From contig NZ_LJRO01000467.1 of NCBI RefSeq assembly GCF_001401155.1, positions 1-64,000 on the forward strand: 64,000 nucleotides of DNA, read 5' to 3'. Position 1 is the first letter of the stretch. Each line of letters begins with the position of its first letter. A program made the position numbers and the translations under genes. This stretch comes from Pseudomonas tremae (GTDB taxonomy: Bacteria; Pseudomonadota; Gammaproteobacteria; Pseudomonadales; Pseudomonadaceae). Shown here in pieces: positions 61,509 to 64,000 of the stretch. The notes under the pieces are model-generated. The model was not told the DNA's origin, ran no database searches, and worked only from the letters and a program-made list of their open reading frames with translations.

Positions 61509-62636
61509 ATGATCGACCCTAACGTTGTCACCCTGACGGTTGACCAGCACGACTACGCCGGTTGGAAATCGGTGGAAATCTCTGCCGGGATCGAGCGTCA
61601 GGCACGCAGCTTTGACGTGAGCATTACCTGGCAGTGGCCGGGCACTGAAATATCGCATCCGATCACGCCCGGCGCAGCCTGCGAAGTGCGTATCGGCGGC
61701 GAGCTGATTCTGACCGGCTGGGTGTTTGCCGCGCCGATTACCTATGACGGCAAGCAAGTCACGCTAACGATTTCCGGACGCTCGAAAACGGCTGACCTGA
61801 TTGACTGCTCTGCCATCAACAAGCCCGGCCAGTGGACGGGCGTGGGTGTGCTGACCATTGTTCAGGCGCTGGCTGCGCCTTACGAATTGAAGGTGATCAG
61901 CGAAATACCGGAAACCTCGAAGCTGGCCAAACACAACATCGAGCCGGGTGAAAGCGTGTTCAAGTCCATCGACCGGCTGTTGACCCTGTTCCGGATTTTC
62001 TCCACCGATGACGAATACGGCAATGTGGTATTGGCCAGGCCGGGGAGTCGGGGGCAGAGCGCAGACGCGCTTGAGCTAGGCAAGAATGTGCTGAGCGCGA
62101 AGATCGCGCGGGATTTTTCCGGGATTTTTTCCGAGTACCGGGTTATTGGCCAACAAACGGGTAACGACAAGACGTTCGGCAAAGAGGCTTCAGAGGTTTC
62201 GGCCGAAGTCACCGATACGCGGCATGACGATCCCGGCCGCAAAAAGCGTCTTCGCGTGTTGATCGTTCATGAGGACGCGCCGATCACCCCCACGCTCGCC
62301 CTGAGCCGCGCCAATTGGGAGCGGGGTCAACGGGCAGGCAAAGCGCTGCTCACCACCTATAAGGTCCAGGGCTGGCGACAGTCAAACGGCGCACTGTGGC
62401 GACACAACACCATGGTGCGCGTGGTGGATCCGGTTATCGGCTTTGCGGGCAGAAACATGCTGATTTCAGCCGTGACCTACTCGCTGACTGATCAAGGCAC
62501 GATCACCACGCTAGTGGTCGGTCCGCCTGAAGGTTTCCAGAGCGAGCCCGGCGACCCCAACAAGCGCAGCAAGGTACAAGTCAATCAGGACGCGTACTCC
62601 TGGCTGCTGCCCATCGACGAGGAAACAACTGCATGA
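61509..62636 (+). CDS. Baseplate hub protein (Mu gpP/gp44-like)
   Basis: 375 residues. VTLTVDQHDYAGWKSVEIS, SGRSKTADLIDCSA and VRVVDPVIGFAGRNMLISAV match the Mu gp44 hub family, related to the T4 gp27 fold. Links tail tube to the spike. Three bases after the gpN-like stop and overlapping the next gene by 4 bp. Confidence 0.9.
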   Translation: MIDPNVVTLTVDQHDYAGWKSVEISAGIERQARSFDVSITWQWPGTEISHPITPGAACEVRIGGELILTGWVFAAPITYDGKQVTLTISGRSKTADLIDCSAINKPGQWTGVGVLTIVQALAAPYELKVISEIPETSKLAKHNIEPGESVFKSIDRLLTLFRIFSTDDEYGNVVLARPGSRGQSADALELGKNVLSAKIARDFSGIFSEYRVIGQQTGNDKTFGKEASEVSAEVTDTRHDDPGRKKRLRVLIVHEDAPITPTLALSRANWERGQRAGKALLTTYKVQGWRQSNGALWRHNTMVRVVDPVIGFAGRNMLISAVTYSLTDQGTITTLVVGPPEGFQSEPGDPNKRSKVQVNQDAYSWLLPIDEETTA

Positions 62637-63145
62637 GCTTACTCAATCGCATGCTGGTGCGCGGCACGGTCGTGCTCGCCAGGGCCAGCAGCAAGATGCA
62701 GGCGCTGCAAATGCGCCTTACCGCCGGAGAGGTCAAGGACGACATGGAACATTTCGAACCCTACGGCTTCACCAGCCACCCGCTGGCCGGCGCTGAAGGT
62801 ATCGCCGCGTTTATTGGCGGCGATCGTTCTCACGGTCTGCTGCTGGTGGTGGCCGACCGGCGCTATCGCCTCAAGGGCCTGGAGTCCGGCGAAGTGGCGA
62901 TCTATACCGACGAGGGCGACAAGATCCACCTCAAGCGCGGCAAGGTCATCGACATCGAAACCGGCACCCTGAACATCAAGGCGTCAAAGGCAGTAAACGT
63001 CGACACACCGCAGATCAACCAGACCGGAAAGATCGTGTCCCAGGGCGACCAGATTGCCGGCGGCATCAGCCAGATCAGCCATCTGCATGGCAACGTGCAG
63101 GCCGGTAACGGTCAGAGCGGGCCGCCTGTTGGAGGTGCCGGATGA
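62633..63145 (+). CDS. Baseplate spike protein (Mu gp45-like)
   Basis: 170 residues. LLNRMLVRGTVVLAR start, FGFT-type core, then a repetitive beta region (SGEVAIYTDEGDKIHLKRG) and the apex HLHG near 151-154, the His-x-His that binds iron in gp45/gpV spikes. It punctures the target outer membrane. Confidence 0.92.
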   Translation: MSLLNRMLVRGTVVLARASSKMQALQMRLTAGEVKDDMEHFEPYGFTSHPLAGAEGIAAFIGGDRSHGLLLVVADRRYRLKGLESGEVAIYTDEGDKIHLKRGKVIDIETGTLNIKASKAVNVDTPQINQTGKIVSQGDQIAGGISQISHLHGNVQAGNGQSGPPVGGAG

Positions 63146-63540
63146 TCATTGAAGGCTCCCTGCAGGCTTCCTTGCTGCGTTCAGTGGTGATCAGCCTGTT
63201 CACCTGGCGGCGCGCTGAAGCGGACGACCCGTATGACGATGCCGAACGCTTCGGTTGGTGGGGCGATACCTACCCGGCGCAGGCCAATGACCGTATCGGC
63301 TCCAGGCTGTGGTTGCTACGCCGGGTTCGACTTACCGCGCAGACCCGGCGTGATGCCGAGTTCTATGCGCGCGAAGCGCTTACCTGGCTGATCGACGATG
63401 GCCAGGTCAGCAACATCAACATCATTACCGAACAGGTTCAGAGCAATCGCTTGAACCTGGGCGTCGAGCTGGTCGTTTCGGACGGTCAGGTCGTGCGCTT
63501 CAACCCTTCTGAACAGTGGCAGGTGATTTATGCCGTTTGA
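63142..63540 (+). CDS. Baseplate protein GP46-like
   Basis: 132 residues; RFGWWGDTYPAQANDRIGSRLWLL and ALTWLIDDGQV are diagnostic of the Mu gp46 family, a wedge component like T4 gp25. Overlaps the gp47-like gene by 11 bp. Confidence 0.93.
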   Translation: MIIEGSLQASLLRSVVISLFTWRRAEADDPYDDAERFGWWGDTYPAQANDRIGSRLWLLRRVRLTAQTRRDAEFYAREALTWLIDDGQVSNINIITEQVQSNRLNLGVELVVSDGQVVRFNPSEQWQVIYAV

Positions 63541-64000
63541 AACGCCTACGTTACCGGCGCTGATCAACCGAACCCAGGTCGACCTCGCCGACGACGCGCT
63601 GCGTCAGTCCGATGCTCGGGTGCTGTCGCGCGCACACAGCGGTGCGGCCTATGGGCTGTATGGCTATCAGGACTGGATCGCCGACCAGATTCTGCCGGAC
63701 ACCGCCGATGAGGAAACACTCGAACGGCAAGCCATCCTGCGCTTGCGCCAGCCGCGCAAGGTCGCGCAGTCCGCACGCGGTTCGGTGCGCTTCACCGCGG
63801 CGGCCGGTGCGGTGCTGGATGCCGACACCGTGCTGCAATTCAGCGATGGACGCTTTTACCGGGTGACCAAAGGTGTCACCACGGTCGCGGGCAACAACAC
63901 CACGACAGTCGAGGCCGTGGATGCAGGCAGTCTCGGCAACGCCGATGCCGGGATGGTGATGACCGTCGTGCAACCTGTCGAAGGGATCGACAGTACGTTT
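63530..64000 (+). CDS. Baseplate protein J (Mu gp47-like), cut by window end
   Basis: 157 codons from ATG 63530 to the window edge with no stop: MPFETPTLPALINRTQVDLA, YGLYGYQDWIADQILPDTAD, then LRQPRKVAQSARG. These match the baseplate J / gp47 wedge family (usually 350-390 residues). Tail fibre, chaperone and lysis genes are expected beyond the edge. Confidence 0.88.
   Translation, partial: MPFETPTLPALINRTQVDLADDALRQSDARVLSRAHSGAAYGLYGYQDWIADQILPDTADEETLERQAILRLRQPRKVAQSARGSVRFTAAAGAVLDADTVLQFSDGRFYRVTKGVTTVAGNNTTTVEAVDAGSLGNADAGMVMTVVQPVEGIDSTF

Noticed and set aside
53315..64000. Complete Mu-like prophage
   Set aside because: No transposase, terminase, portal or capsid genes between regulators and tail genes; a tail-only bacteriocin fits better.

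Overview
The window is chromosomal DNA of a Pseudomonas, most likely of the Pseudomonas syringae group. The order tRNA-Ile2/GGDEF-EAL/rpoD/dnaG/rpsU/tsaD ... surA/lptD ... murU ... agtSR-agtABCD-rpe-gph-trpE is the conserved Pseudomonas order. The last 10 kb, directly after trpE, is a Mu-like contractile-tail (R-type tailocin) cluster, which is the P. syringae arrangement. Assignments come from reading protein motifs and synteny by eye; no database search was run.

Region 1 (1-10,810) is the right-hand part of a mobile element integrated next to a CAU tRNA. It holds a site-specific tyrosine recombinase, an AlpA-like DNA-binding protein, a TrfA-like replication initiator with a plasmid-style origin (four 17-bp iterons on an exact 22-bp period plus a DnaA box), an Xre-like regulator, a MobA/MobL relaxase, a TraD/MobC-like accessory protein, a type IV coupling protein and a membrane coiled-coil protein. 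A family of palindromes (TTTTCGCG-GG-CGCGAAAA type) brackets the mobilisation genes. No VirB-type secretion genes are visible; the left end lies outside the window, so whether this is a conjugative or a mobilizable element cannot be decided.

Region 2 (10,811-22,384) is core genome: tRNA, a PAS-GGDEF-EAL protein, the rpsU-dnaG-rpoD macromolecular-synthesis operon, tsaD, plsY, folB-folK and cca. Region 3 (22,483-27,356) is the spoVR-yeaH-prkA stress module. Region 4 (27,643-35,228) is one leftward chain lptD-surA-pdxA-rsmA-apaG-apaH-glpE with mostly overlapping genes. Region 5 (35,358-38,898) has amgK-murU (peptidoglycan recycling), a TerB/DnaJ protein and a DUF3530 hydrolase-like protein. Region 6 (38,977-49,645) has the AgtS/AgtR two-component system, its 4-aminobutyrate/5-aminovalerate-type ABC transporter, then rpe-gph-trpE.

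Region 7 (49,721-64,000) starts with the EstA autotransporter esterase and then the tailocin. Its control block contains a PrtN-like activator, a DUF1654 gene under a LexA box, and an autocleavable PrtR/CI-type repressor. Six related 15-bp operator-like sites lie in the prtN and repressor/early-gene promoter regions. Next come two small membrane coiled-coil genes, then tail terminator, DUF2635, sheath, tube, a tail assembly chaperone with a textbook -1 frameshift signal, tape measure, gpN-like, gp44-, gp45-, gp46- and gp47-like baseplate genes. There are no head, portal, terminase or transposase genes, which fits a tail-only bacteriocin. The cluster runs off the right edge inside the baseplate J gene.
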